A stretch of 64,000 nt of DNA from Hyperoodon ampullatus (lineage: Eukaryota; Chordata; Mammalia; Artiodactyla; Ziphiidae). The stretch covers positions 46,346,338-46,410,337 of the forward strand of contig OX457061.1 in assembly GCA_949752795.1 (NCBI GenBank), in the 5' to 3' direction. The stretch's first letter is position 1. Each line of letters begins with the position of its first letter. Shown here piece after piece: positions 34,688 through 43,346 of this stretch. Under the pieces are notes generated by a model. That model was not told the DNA's origin. It searched no databases and saw only the letters and a list, made by a program, of their open reading frames with translations. Made by a program: the position numbers and the translations under genes.

Positions 34688-37600
34688 GGGAGGGAGGGAA
34701 GGGGGGAGGGAGGGGGGAGGGAGGGAGGGAAGGAAGGAAGGAAAGGAAGGAAGGAAGAAAGAAAGAAAGGAAGAAAGAGAAAAGGAAAGAAGAAGGAAGG
34801 AAGGAAATAAAAAAAGGTATTAAATTAAAAATAAAAAATTTAAAAGTAGTAAAAAAAAGAGAAGAAAGAAAGAATGAAAGAAAGAAAGAAGAGAGCAACC
34901 AAACCAAAAAACAAATCCACCAGTGATAACAAGTGCTAAAAACTATACTTTAAAAAAAAAAAAAAAGACAGAACCCTAGGACAGATGGTAAAAGCAAAGC
35001 TATACAGACAAAATCACACACAGAAGCATACACATACACACTCACAAAAAGAGAAAAAGGAACAGTATATATGTACCTATGTATTAAAAAAAAAAAGGAG
35101 GAAGAGAGCAACCAAATCAATAAACAAATCTACCAATGATAATAAACTCTAAATACTAAACTAAGATAAACATAAAACCAGAAACAAATTAGATGCAGAC
35201 AGGTCCCACCGCTCCTGAGGCTTCTGGGAGAGATTTCCCTTTCTCTTCTTTGTTCGCACAGCTCCTGGGGTTCAGCTTTGGATTTGGCCCCGCCTCTGCG
35301 TGTAGGTCGCCTGAGGGCGTCTGTTCTTCGCTCAGACAGGATGGGGTTAAAGGAGCTGCTGACTCGGGGGCTCTGGCTCACTCAGGCCGCGGGGAGGGAG
35401 GGGTACGGATGCGGGGCGAGCCTGCGGCGGCAGAGGCCGGTGTGACATTGCACCAGCCTGATGCGCGCCGTGCGTTCTCCCGGGGAAGTCCCTGGATCAC
35501 GGGACCCTGGCAGTGGCAGGCTGCACAGCCTCCCGGAAGGGGAGGTGTGGATAGTGACCTGTGCTTGCACACAGGCTTCTTGGTGGCGGCAGCAGCAGTC
35601 TTAGTGTCTCATGCCCGTCTCTGGGGTCCGCGCTGATAGTCGGGGCTCGCGCCCGTCTCTGGAGCTCGTTTACGCGGTGCTCTGAATCCCCTTTCCTCAC
35701 GCACCCCGAAACAATGGTCTCCTGACTCTTAGGCATGTCCAGACTTTTCCCGGACTCTCTCCCGGCTAGCTGTGGCACACTAGCGCCCTTCAGGCTGTGT
35801 TCATGCAGCCAACCCCAGTCCTCTCCCTGGGATCTGACCTCCGAAGCCCGAGCCTCAGCTCCCAGCCCCCGCCCGCCCCGGGTGAGCAGACAAGCCTCTC
35901 GGACTGGTGAGTGCAGGTCGCACCGATCCTCTGTGCAGGAATCTCTCCGCTTTGCCCTCTGCACCCCTGTTGCTGCGCTCTTCGCGCTCTCCTCCGTGGC
36001 TCCGAAGCTTCCCCTCCCCACCATCCCCCATCTCCGCCAGTGAAGGGGCTTCCTAGTGTGTGGAAACCTTTCCTCCTTCACAGCTCCCTCCCACTGGTGC
36101 AGGTCCTGTCCCTATTCTTTTGTCTCTGTTTTTTCTTTTTTTCTTTTGCCCTACCCAGGTACGTGGGGGAGTTTCTTGCCTTTTGGGAAGTCTGAGGTCT
36201 TCTGCCAGCGTTCAGGAGGTGTTCTGTAGGAGTTGTTCCACGTGTAGATGTATTTCTGATGTATTTGTGATCTCCACGTCTTACTCCTCCGCCATCTTGA
36301 AGCCATAATGCTTCTTTGAACGTCCTCGGACATAAATCTTTTTTGACCGTTCCCGATTTTTTTGGTAGAATAAATTCTTTGAGTTGGAATTGCCAGCTAA
36401 TATATACTACATATTATCAAATCTGCATCTGTAGCCTATGGCTTTGATCCTCAGAGATCCCTGCTGTCCACCTGTTGTCACCAGCTAACTGGTCATTAGG
36501 CCAAGCACTGTGAATAAACAGAGAGACAATTTAATAAAAATAATGTAAGTGCTGCCATTTGTTAGCATTCATACATCTGTGTCAGGAATTCTATTAAAGT
36601 TCTACATATATTTCTCTTTATCCTCATGGTAACCCTCTGGGGTGTGGGTATCATGATCTCCATTTTAAAAATGAGAACACCAAGGCACAGATAGGTTAAG
36701 GAACTTGCTCAAGGTCACAAGCCAGTACAGTGCAGTCAGAATTGAAGCCCAGGCCTATCAAACTCTAAACCCTGTGCTCTTAATGTCTGCTTCTCATGTG
36801 CAGGTATACACTGGTGACCGGGGGCTTCACCAGAGCCAGGCCTCCGCAGGCATTTGTGACCCCAGTGGACCATGTAAGATAGACCATGTAATGGCCTGCA
36901 GCCTACTACAGTGCTTGGGGTGGCCCAGGGCCGGCTCTTCTGTTTTTCCTAAGAGGTGAAGTTGCGGGCCTGAGGTCTGGCCCAGCCTGTTGGGGAATGT
37001 GGACTCAGGGTGTGGCTGCTTCATCAGTGCCTTGGCTTGGAGTTTTCCATCAGCCTCAAGGAACCCTTGCAATAATGCATCATTCCTCCACAGGGTTTTC
37101 TGGCCAAGGATTTTCAAGCTGAAGCTCTCTGCACACTCAACAGGAGAGTAAAAGCCACAATCGAGAAGTTTACGAAGATCTTGGAAGAGATTGACGCACT
37201 AGTAAGTAAATGTTCAGCTGAGAAGAACTAGTTTCCTTTGACTGTTTTTCAGTCAGTTTCACTCCTTCAGTATTGCACTCACTGCCTGAGGGTATTGAGC
37301 ACCTATCGTGTACCAGACACTGCTAGGTCTTTGGTGAATACACAGAAAGGTAAGATGGTTCCTGATTTCTCCTGTCTCACCAACATAGGGCTTTTGTCGT
37401 ATTATTTATGTATTTACGTATATTTATTTATTTTGGCCACGGCATGCAGGATCTTAGTTCCCCGATCAGGGATTGAACCCATGCCCCTGCATTGGGAGCG
37501 CAGAGTCTCAACCACTGGACTGCCAGGGAAGTCCCTGTCATTTTTATTTATGTATGCCAGTAGCATCTAATCCTCAGGAAGCTGGGACCCAAATGGTCCA

Positions 37601-38782
37601 TGATCTCATGGTTAGAGAAACACAGGGCTTAACTTTCCTAACACACATGTGTCTGACATTTCACTGAGCTCATTATCTGTACAGAATTCAGTCAGACCCA
37701 GCTCCTGTGAGGCTGTTGGGAATCATCGATGCCACGCTCCCTCTTAGAGATGACACAGTAATGATATCTCTAGCCTAAACTACTCTGCTTGGGATTCTTG
37801 GGGAGGCGTGGTAAAGAAGAAGCAGAAAAGCACTGTGCTTTTCCTGCCACACTGAGCTTATGGTCCAGCCAGGACACAGTATCTATGCACAGGAAACAGT
37901 GAGAGGACAAAGTGCATGTTATAGATCTATCGCCCCGACACCAAGAACAAAGGGAGCTTGTATGGGGTGAGAGCCATGGGAAGGGCCATGTAGGGTACAG
38001 ATCCAGGGAAGTGATTCCTGAAAATGCATGTCATTCACATTAGTGACCTGTGGCCTGTTCGGTATACTGTAGGTATTTCTGACGTGTTCTTATGTCATTT
38101 TCACTGAGGATTATTTATACATCAACTTATTCTTCCGTAGGTTCTGCCAGAAAATGTCAAAGACAGTCGAATGAAAAGGAAGGGTTTGGTGAAAAAGATT
38201 CAGGTGAGTTGTGTGGTAGGGCATCACAAAGTGTAATGTGTTGGTGCATGTATCTGTTCAAAGTAGGGTAGAGTACAAGTGTGGTGTGGCCTCTCTTTGG
38301 TTGTTGTATCTCAGCATGAACCCAGAACTTAAGAGAAGAGCTCCTTTCATGTCCCTGATTTAAATTTGGATTTAAACTAATTGGGAAGGAAGATGGCCGG
38401 AGAGCAGATAGGGCTGACATGTTATACTGATCCGATGGACAGGACCCCCTGAAATCATGCAGTTGCAGTGGCCTGGCTTCCTGTCCTCAGCACCCTTTGG
38501 GAGTTGTTGGCATAGATCACTGTCAGAAGCCCTGGCCCTGTGCTTCCTCTACCTCCCCTCCTTCCTCTGGAGCCCAGGCCATCTCCATCCCTGCACACCT
38601 GTTTCAGCCTGAGTCAGTCGCCCAGGGGTTCCCCAGAGCGGCTGGGCAAAGAGCTTTCTGTGGGTGGGGCTGGCAGGGGTGCCTGGCCCTGAGTGGGCCC
38701 TTACTGCTCTGCTTTTACCTTGTAGGCGTTCCTAGCTGTGTGTGATACAGTGGAGCAGAGCATCTGCCAGGAGACAGAGTGA
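22448..38782 (+). CDS. BAG1: BAG1, HSP70 nucleotide-exchange co-chaperone (7 coding exons)
   Basis: BAG family molecular chaperone regulator 1 binds the HSC70/HSP70 ATPase domain through a C-terminal BAG three-helix bundle and links it to the proteasome through a ubiquitin-like domain. The exons are 22448-22865, 24187-24315, 25839-25921, 27440-27553, 37094-37201, 38141-38203 and 38726-38782. All junctions are GT/AG and the phases match. The sum is 972 nt: 323 residues from the non-AUG CTG start of the long isoform ([13 protein letters not shown] against human MAQRGGARRPRGD), or 196 from the ATG at 22829 ([13 protein letters not shown]). The order is a basic N-terminus, eight six-residue TRSEEV-like repeats (residues about 79-127), a UBL (about 133-213) and the BAG domain (about 235-315). 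Oddities: codon 72, Met in human and the BAG-1M start, is GTG; and a TGA after CQETE removes the last 11 residues found in human and mouse. All else looks functional. Confidence 0.96.
22681..22828 (+). repeat. BAG1: 18-bp coding repeat encoding TRSEEV hexapeptides
   Basis: About eight tandem copies of an 18-bp unit (ACCCGGAGCGAAGAGGTG and variants) encode TRSEEV four times, then diverging [18 protein letters not shown] and VRSEK. This is the known acidic repeat region of BAG1, but no copy contains Met. Confidence 0.92.
22829..22831 (+). other. BAG1: first in-frame AUG of BAG1 downstream of the CUG start
   Basis: ATG in the context GAGAAAATGG (A at -3, G at +4), a strong initiation context. 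It starts [10 protein letters not shown], the equivalent of the shortest human isoform. No other in-frame ATG exists between the CUG and this site. Confidence 0.8.
22866..24186 (+). other. BAG1: BAG1 intron 1
   Basis: Begins in the CpG island with unique-looking sequence to about 23550, followed by an ancient dispersed repeat and a MIR copy (about 23800-24060). No other gene signal is seen. Confidence 0.75.
23800..24060 (+). repeat. MIR SINE
   Basis: Contains CAGACTTTGAAATCAGATAG, TTATCTGTGAAATGGGG and AAATAAGATCATGCATG blocks in MIR order. Confidence 0.8.
24187..24315 (+). CDS. BAG1: BAG1 coding exon 2 (residues 140-183)
   Basis: Encodes [20 protein letters not shown] through PFQKLIFK, the first half of the ubiquitin-like fold. 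The acceptor is CCCCAG and the donor GTAGGT. Confidence 0.95.
24316..25838 (+). other. BAG1: BAG1 intron 2
   Basis: Holds a CHR SINE (24379-24594) with target-site duplication AAAACTGCTTAAC. The remainder is old repeat and unique sequence. Confidence 0.75.
24379..24594 (+). mobile_element. CHR-type SINE in BAG1 intron 2
   Basis: Pure A-tail; AAAACTGCTTAAC on both sides is the target duplication. Confidence 0.95.
25839..25921 (+). CDS. BAG1: BAG1 coding exon 3 (residues 183-210)
   Basis: Encodes [20 protein letters not shown] through VMLIGKK, the end of the ubiquitin-like domain. The acceptor is GTTCAG and the donor GTAAAT. Confidence 0.95.
25922..27439 (+). other. BAG1: BAG1 intron 3
   Basis: Holds a MIR copy at about 26810-27010 with a short ATC repeat at 27006-27020. 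The rest is unrecognised, with no coding signal. Confidence 0.7.
26810..27010 (+). repeat. MIR SINE
   Basis: Contains CAATTTCATCATCTGAAACA, GGATTGTGATAAGGCTTAAA and GATACCTGGCATACAG in MIR order. Confidence 0.75.
27440..27553 (+). CDS. BAG1: BAG1 coding exon 4 (residues 211-248)
   Basis: Encodes [20 protein letters not shown] through ELTGIQQ, the linker and first BAG-domain helix. The acceptor is TTTTAG and the donor GTAACT. Confidence 0.95.
27610..27830 (+). repeat. MIR SINE
   Basis: Contains GACTCCCTGGGTTCAGACCC, GTTCCTCATCTGTAAAAAGG and ATACTAAGTGCTTTATAAG, a well-preserved MIR. Confidence 0.85.
28380..28490 (+). mobile_element. LINE 3'-end remnant
   Basis: ATTTTGTTGTATACCTGAAAC through AATCAGCTATACCTAAATAAA is a common LINE terminus in artiodactyls. 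Confidence 0.6.
29186..30378 (-). pseudogene. L1 ORF2 C-terminal segment
   Basis: Encodes [20 protein letters not shown] and the Cys-containing end ([18 protein letters not shown], then a frame shift into [12 protein letters not shown]). It is typical of the L1 thumb and zinc-knuckle-like end. Confidence 0.88.
30442..30978 (-). pseudogene. L1 ORF2 reverse transcriptase, catalytic core segment
   Basis: An open stretch with [20 protein letters not shown] and the FADDM catalytic motif. It is separated from the neighbouring segments by stops. Confidence 0.9.
31156..31761 (-). pseudogene. L1 ORF2 reverse transcriptase, N-terminal segment
   Basis: An open stretch with [16 protein letters not shown] and [20 protein letters not shown], the classic L1 RT blocks. 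It begins and ends at frame-breaking mutations. Confidence 0.9.
32083..32814 (-). pseudogene. L1 ORF2 endonuclease segment
   Basis: A 243-codon open stretch with apurinic-endonuclease-like motifs: LNVNGLNAP near the start, RLQETH, GDFNTTL and [10 protein letters not shown]. The conserved C-terminal SDH triad position reads SNH, so the catalytic Asp is replaced by Asn. It is broken from the RT segment by stops. Confidence 0.9.
33366..33719 (-). mobile_element. CHR-type SINE inserted into the L1
   Basis: tRNA-derived SINE on minus, ending CCAGGGAAGCCC on the plus strand. Flanking GTTGGTG at both ends marks the target duplication, so it is younger than the host L1. Confidence 0.92.
34646..34892. 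repeat. purine-rich GAAA/GGAA/GGGA simple repeat in the L1 5' part
   Basis: About 190 nt of nearly pure purine on the plus strand, interrupted near 34806-34856 and resuming as GAAA repeats. It lies between the L1 5' UTR and ORF1. Confidence 0.9.
36560..36780. repeat. MIR-like repeat
   Basis: Contains CTCCATTTTAAAAATGAG, CAAGGTCACAAGCCAGTA and CCCTGTGCTCTTAATG, the usual MIR 3' wording. Confidence 0.65.
37094..37201 (+). CDS. BAG1: BAG1 coding exon 5 (residues 249-284)
   Basis: Encodes [20 protein letters not shown] through LEEIDAL, the second BAG helix with the conserved RRVKATIE stretch that faces HSP70. The acceptor is CCACAG and the donor GTAAGT. It follows the 9.5-kb L1-filled intron 4. 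Confidence 0.95.
37402..37535 (-). mobile_element. older CHR-type SINE in BAG1 intron 5
   Basis: Minus-strand short subtype with GGATCTTAGTTCCCCGATCA and ACCACTGGACTGCCAGGGAA. Confidence 0.88.
38141..38203 (+). CDS. BAG1: BAG1 coding exon 6 (residues 285-305)
   Basis: Encodes [20 protein letters not shown] and Q, the start of the third BAG helix. The acceptor is CCGTAG and the donor GTGAGT. Confidence 0.95.
38726..38782 (+). CDS. BAG1: BAG1 coding exon 7, early stop (residues 306-323)
   Basis: Encodes [18 protein letters not shown] then TGA (38780-38782). In human and mouse the frame goes on with RLQSTNFALAE or RLQSTNLALAE. Here the next codons still read LQSPSLALAD to a TGA at 38813-38815, so the old tail is visible past the new stop. 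Confidence 0.93.
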   Translation, partial: AFLAVCDTVEQSICQETE

Positions 38783-39568
38783 CTGCAGTCCCCAAGCTTG
38801 GCCTTGGCTGACTGAGGTGCGGCGGAGAAGGCTATGCTGCCTTGAAGAACAGCTCCACCAGCTCTGCACTCTCTGGAACAGAAGTTACGTGCTTTCCCCG
38901 GGGCTGCTGGGGACAACTGGCTGATTGCCAGTTTTCCTTCTCTTATACCTGCTCTCAGTGAACAAGTGTTGTTTGTGCAATCTTAGCGCACCTGTCAGTT
39001 TCTCGTTCCGTCTGTGAATATCTGTGCTGTCCAGCAGCCCACCTTGTCTGGAGAGGGCCTCCTCTGCCCAAGTCTTCCCAGCTTTTTTGACCTTTGGATG
39101 CTTTCTTTGGGCTGGTGAGAGCTCTCAGTTGTCCTGGGGTAGTTCTGGGTTTATCAGCTATCCTGTCTTCAGATACATGAGGCCTTTTTGCCCTTATGAT
39201 CCCATAGTCCCATCTGTGTAAACCAGAATCACCAGGAGGCTACATCTGGTCAGGAATGTTAGGAATGGCTCAGAACAGGTGTTTGGCACACAGGTAGTCC
39301 AAGTATCTCTCATTGTGACCTAATTCTGGAAGAGCTGGCTGGGTTGTGGGTTCATAGACCCTGTCTTCACCCCCCAGTGACCCTGACCAGTCACAGGCCG
39401 TGAGGTCTCAGGGGGCCGCTCCTGGACTGGGGCCTGTGGTTGATCCATGGGCTTCCTTGTCCCCAAGCAAATCTCTAGGAGGTTACAGCCCAGAGTTGAC
39501 TAAGCCTCTGCTCAAAACCGGGTCACAACCATGGCTTAGGAGGGGCAGAGAAGAGAGACAGAGTGAAT

Positions 39569-39574
39569 AATAAA
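39569..39574 (+). promoter_or_regulatory. candidate BAG1 poly(A) signal (proximal)
   Basis: AATAAA within AATAATAAAGC, about 790 nt past the stop codon. Confidence 0.45.
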
Positions 39575-39730
39575 GCAGGCAGGTAGTGAGGGCCACCATA
39601 AACTTCTCAGGAGTTCCTTCAAAGGCATTTCTGTTAACCGTAGCCTTCTGAGATCTACATGTCCTTCGAGTTCCTTCGAGGCTGTTTTTGTCTGTTTTGT
39701 GGCCTTTTTCCCCTTCATTGTTATTAAAAA

Positions 39731-39736
39731 AATAAA
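39731..39736 (+). promoter_or_regulatory. candidate BAG1 poly(A) signal (distal)
   Basis: AATAAA about 950 nt past the stop codon. Confidence 0.55.
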
Positions 39737-40439
39737 ACAGTTTATATATACGTCAGCAAGCAGAAGAGTGTTTAGACTTTTTTTCCCTTTTGTTAGATGA
39801 AGTATGGGAAGCAAAAGCCTTCTGAGGTTCTAGTCTAGTTATGTTATAAAGTTGAGAGTGGCCCTGTGTGCTGGAACGCTTAAACAGGTCAGCTGCCATC
39901 ACCCCATTTTTTCTCACAGTGCCCAGGAGACAGGCTTCCAACAGGCCACTCTGAAGCCAACCTTCTTTGGCAGAGAGGGAGTCTGTGAAGTCCCAGGCAT
40001 TTAGGGCTGCGTGGGTGGGACTAGGCCAAGGTGGTGGTTGGGGGTGGACAAGTGGACAAGGCTCGGGGCCCGGTCCGCCCACCCCCAGCTTTAATCAGAG
40101 CAGTCCAGTATTTGTCTGTTTCTAGGTAGTAGCTGTGTGGCCTTGGGCCACAGCACATTCCTGTGTGCTAGATACCACTCTAAGTTCTTGAGGTGCATTG
40201 GTCATTTAATCCTCACACAGTCTAGGAGGTAGACAGATACTATCCCTGTTTCATAGATGAGCTCAGGTAATTTGCTCAAGATCACAGAGTAAGTGACAAA
40301 GCCAGGACACAAACTGGGCAGCTTGAGTCCGAGCCCAAGTCCTTAATTTCTGCCGGTTTGCCTCCCAACTGACATGGAGTTGCTCACACCCTCTCATTTT
40401 CTCTTTTCCTTCTATTTATCTCCCATGTTGGCCTCCGTA

Positions 40440-41060
40440 GCTCCCCTCTGGCCCTCTCCAGTTCATTCTCCACAGAGCAGCTGAGTGATCATGAAGTACA
40501 CAAATTACTCTGTCAGTTCCCTGCTTAAAAACCTTAAAAACCTCAGAGGTCAAGGTCCGTACCCTGCTCCCTTCTCATCTCAGGCCACTCTCCTGTTTGT
40601 TCTCTGCTGTCAGCCACTCTGGTCTAGTTCAGGCCCTCAGGTGCTCTGTGCCCTGTCCCGCCCTGGGGTCTTCGCACACACTGTTCCTCTGCTTGGACAG
40701 CTCCACGCCATCCTTCCCCTTCCCCTACCCCTGTCCTAGGTGACTCCTGTTCATGCTTCAGAACGTAAATGTCTTTTCATGGAGAAACCTCACCTACTAC
40801 TGTCAGAGAACATCAAGCCCGCAGGTGATATCCTCTCACAGTTTGTCATGACTTTTTACGATAAACTTGGTAATAATAATCATGGTCTATGATGATTTAT
40901 TTGTGGAATTATTTGATTAATATTTGCCTTTATGCTAGACTGTGAGTTCCTTGGGTTAAGGAGCTTCTTTGTCTTGTTAACAGTGTATTTCAAGCAGATT
41001 GTCTGGTTTATATTAGATGCTCAGTAAATATTTGGAGAATGAATGAATGTTGACTGCACA
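40440..41060. repeat. L2 LINE remnant
   Basis: Wording such as GCCACTCTGGTCTAGTTCAG, TCTTTTCATGGAGAAACCTC and ATTAGATGCTCAGTAAATAT is typical of L2 3' ends. Confidence 0.7.
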
Positions 41061-41653
41061 CGTTAATAGTGAAATTTCCACTGCTGCACTCACCCACTGA
41101 AGCTCTGTCAGCACTGGGATTTACAGCATCCGCTAGCCATTGTCTTATTTAAGGGTGGGCTGCCCAGCAGATGTGCAGGGTAGTAACACGGCCCGCTCAC
41201 ATAGATCTGCACATCTATAGGGCATCTCTACCTATGAACAGGGAAAGAGTATGCTTCAGTTTCCCACTTGCCCATAACATGATCAGTCGTGCCACAGGGG
41301 AACGACTGGGGCTCTGTGATCCCACAAACATCCTTCAGCCTTACAGAGTTGGAAGAATTCTCCCACACATTTTCTGTTCAGTCAATTATTTCTGCTTATC
41401 CTTCAAGGCACAGCTTAAAGTTTATCCCCTCTGAGAAGCCCTTCTTCATCTGGTAGTCAGGACTCTTAGTTGAAAACACCACAAACCTATTCCCGAGAGA
41501 TTGTTGAAATAGAAAATTTGTTGATAGGATGTTATCTCATGTAACTTTGGGAAGTTCAAGGGCAGTTGGACTTCAGGAACATAAATGCTGCCTGAAATTT
41601 CTCTCTGTATCTCATTGCATGTCACTACCAGAGAGGAACTGCCTCTGTTTCCT

Positions 41654-41715
41654 TCTTTCTTTTTTTTTTTTTTTTAACATCTTTATTGGAGTATAATTGC
41701 TTTACAATGGTGTGT
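41654..41715 (-). mobile_element. short L1 3' end
   Basis: T-run then AACATCTTTATTGGAGTATA, the same 3' end as the full-length L1 in BAG1 intron 4. Confidence 0.85.
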
Positions 41716-42810
41716 GTTTCCTTATTTCTGATTTGAAAAATCTGGAGAATAATTTTCTGGCCAATCAGCAGTGGTCATGGCAGCAGGGTCACATGCCATA
41801 GACAGGCCTTTGGGGCCCACACTTACCTTTCAGGGTCGTTCCCAGAGACAGGGCCACAGTTTCCACATCTGTAAAGTAGGGAATTAGGTCTTTCTTTCTG
41901 TGTGGTGTTCTGGCACATTGCTCAGGCTTAACCTTTGTGAGTCGTCATCATGTGAGTGGAAGCCTGGGAGGGGAGGGTCACTGAGGAGAAGCTGGGCTGA
42001 GCTCTGCCACTTGGGTCTAAGAGGGGCTTCCCACTTAGGGCAGAGACTTAGATGTCACCAATATCCACTCTTCCTACACTAAGTGAACTACTAATTTGCA
42101 GCTTAGTATGTGGCCAACCAGATAAAATAATATTTCCCAGTCTTTTTGCACTAGCATGGCAAAGAGACTACATTTTAGCCAATGGGTTGTGTATACATCT
42201 TAGGGAAGCATCGTCAGATGCAGTAGAGCGCCCTTTCCCCCTCTCTGTGGGCTGAGTGTAGACATGATGGTTGGAATTGAAGCGGCTATTTGGACATTGG
42301 GGTGGAAACTGATAAGGATAGCAGAGTATAATATAAAAGTAACATGAAGTTAGCGTACTAATAGGTCTGTGTGTGAGAGAAATTAACTTCTATCTGTTTA
42401 AGCCACTGTTATTTCGGCTTTTTGGTCTCTCACAGCCAGACTTAATCCTATACCAACCCTATGCAGGTGGGAAACAAGTTTCTATTGTCAATAGCCATAG
42501 AAGGGCCTTACAGGTGACCTCTCAGTTCCTGCTACCTGCAGACCTATCAGCAACAATTCCTGCCCAGGTGAGCTGTGTGTGTCCAATGTCAACATATTTA
42601 ACAACCAGTCAGAATGGATGTTGACTAAAAGAGCAGAGCAGGGTCTGGACATGATCCTGCTATGGTGGCCAGGGTGCAGGGGGACACTCAAGGGTTTGGG
42701 GCAGTACCTGTTGTCAACAATTACAGACCTGGTTCAGTATTGTAATAAACAGTCAGATGTATGATGAATACCACCTGAATATCAGCCATGATAGTGTCGA
42801 CATGTGTGGG

Positions 42811-42834
42811 GGTCTGTGTGTGTGTGTGTGTGTG
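42811..42834. repeat. (TG)n microsatellite
   Basis: About ten TG units in GTCTGTGTGTGTGTG. Confidence 0.9.
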
Positions 42835-43220
42835 AGATTTGGGGTGCTGGTACAGCCCAGGGAGAAAACTGTGAGGGGTGTGGGACCCTCCCAAAGGCTG
42901 TTCGAGGCTGGGCCTTGCAGTGGCAGAGGGTACAGATTTCACTTAGGTTCTTGACCTCAGTGACAGACCAGGCTGGGGCACACAGGAGTACTGCATAGAG
43001 CCCTGGGGACAGGGACTGACTCTCAGAGTCCTGACCCCCTCGAGAAGGCAGAAGATACCTGGGACCTCTAGGGGAACATGTGACAGGGTTGAGGAGCACC
43101 AGAGTGATGGAGAGGACATCAGATTCAGAATAGGGAGGACTGCAAAATTCCCCCCTATGCCAGCCTCCTCCCCAGGATCCCCAAAGACACTGACCTGCTT
43201 GGCCAGGTTGTGCTGAATCT

Positions 43221-43226
43221 TTTATT
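43221..43226 (-). promoter_or_regulatory. poly(A) signal of the SPINK4 relic
   Basis: AATAAA on the minus strand 75 nt past the TAA, at the expected distance for the short SPINK4 3' UTR. Confidence 0.7.
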
Positions 43227-43300
43227 TCATGTCACATCCTCTCCATGCCCACCAAGGTTCTCCAGCCTGAAGCTTCATGGCTCAAGGGGCTCCTGTGGGG

Positions 43301-43346
43301 TTAGCATTTGCCATCGTTCACGATCTGGATGTCCTGTCTTTTTTCT
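43301..43346 (-). pseudogene. SPINK4: SPINK4 exon 4 with damaged acceptor or frame
   Basis: Read as the ancestral exon it starts A-GAA-AAA-AGA-CAG (completing I, then EKRQDIQIVNDGKC, stop), close to pig PEC-60. But the dinucleotide before it is CT, not AG. The available AG is the first two bases of that exon, so splicing there shifts the frame by 2 nt. Confidence 0.85.

Larger units (their letters stand above)
28616..36304 (-). mobile_element. near full-length L1 retrotransposon, antisense to BAG1, degraded
   Basis: The element runs from its GC-rich 5' UTR (5' end at 36304, beginning GGCTTCAAGATGGCGGAGG) to a 3' poly(A) seen as a T-run at 28619. The target duplication ATAATGCTTC flanks it at 28606-28615 and 36305-36314. 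ORF1-like sequence reads from about 34060 down to 33180. ORF2 pieces are endonuclease (32814-32083, with LNVNGLN, QETH and [10 protein letters not shown]), the reverse-transcriptase N-part (31761-31156), the RT core with FADDM (30978-30442) and the C-terminal part (30378-29186). Stops and frame breaks separate them, and the endonuclease SDH motif reads SNH. Length without the inserted SINE is about 7.3 kb, full size for the family. It is not expected to be mobile. Confidence 0.93.
27554..37093 (+). other. BAG1: BAG1 intron 4, dominated by an antisense L1
   Basis: Holds a MIR copy (about 27610-27830), an L1-like 3' remnant (about 28380-28490), the near-full-length antisense L1 (28616-36304) with its own SINE insertion, and MIR-like sequence at 36560-36780. 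Confidence 0.85.
38783..39755 (+). other. BAG1: BAG1 3' UTR
   Basis: The terminal exon runs on past the TGA. Plus-strand AATAAA signals lie at 39569-39574 and 39731-39736; the second is followed by a T/GT-rich stretch. The first 33 nt are the former coding tail. The end point is an estimate. Confidence 0.7.
39756..43204. other. BAG1-SPINK4 intergenic region
   Basis: The two genes converge here. It holds MIR-like sequence at about 40130-40360, an L2 remnant at about 40440-41060, an L1 3' scrap at 41654-41715, and a TG microsatellite at 42811-42834. No further gene is seen. Confidence 0.75.

Noticed and set aside
34565..34810. Lys/Arg/Glu-rich open frame
   Set aside because: It is a translation of the purine simple repeat in the L1.
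35497..36081. 194-codon minus-strand open frame
   Set aside because: It lies in the GC-rich 5' UTR of the L1 element, not in a host gene.
28616..36304. Possibility that the L1 is still active
   Set aside because: ORF2 is broken into several pieces by stops, the endonuclease active-site Asp is changed, and a SINE interrupts ORF1.
42811..42834. TG repeat as a regulatory Z-DNA element
   Set aside because: About ten units is an ordinary microsatellite length, with no promoter nearby.
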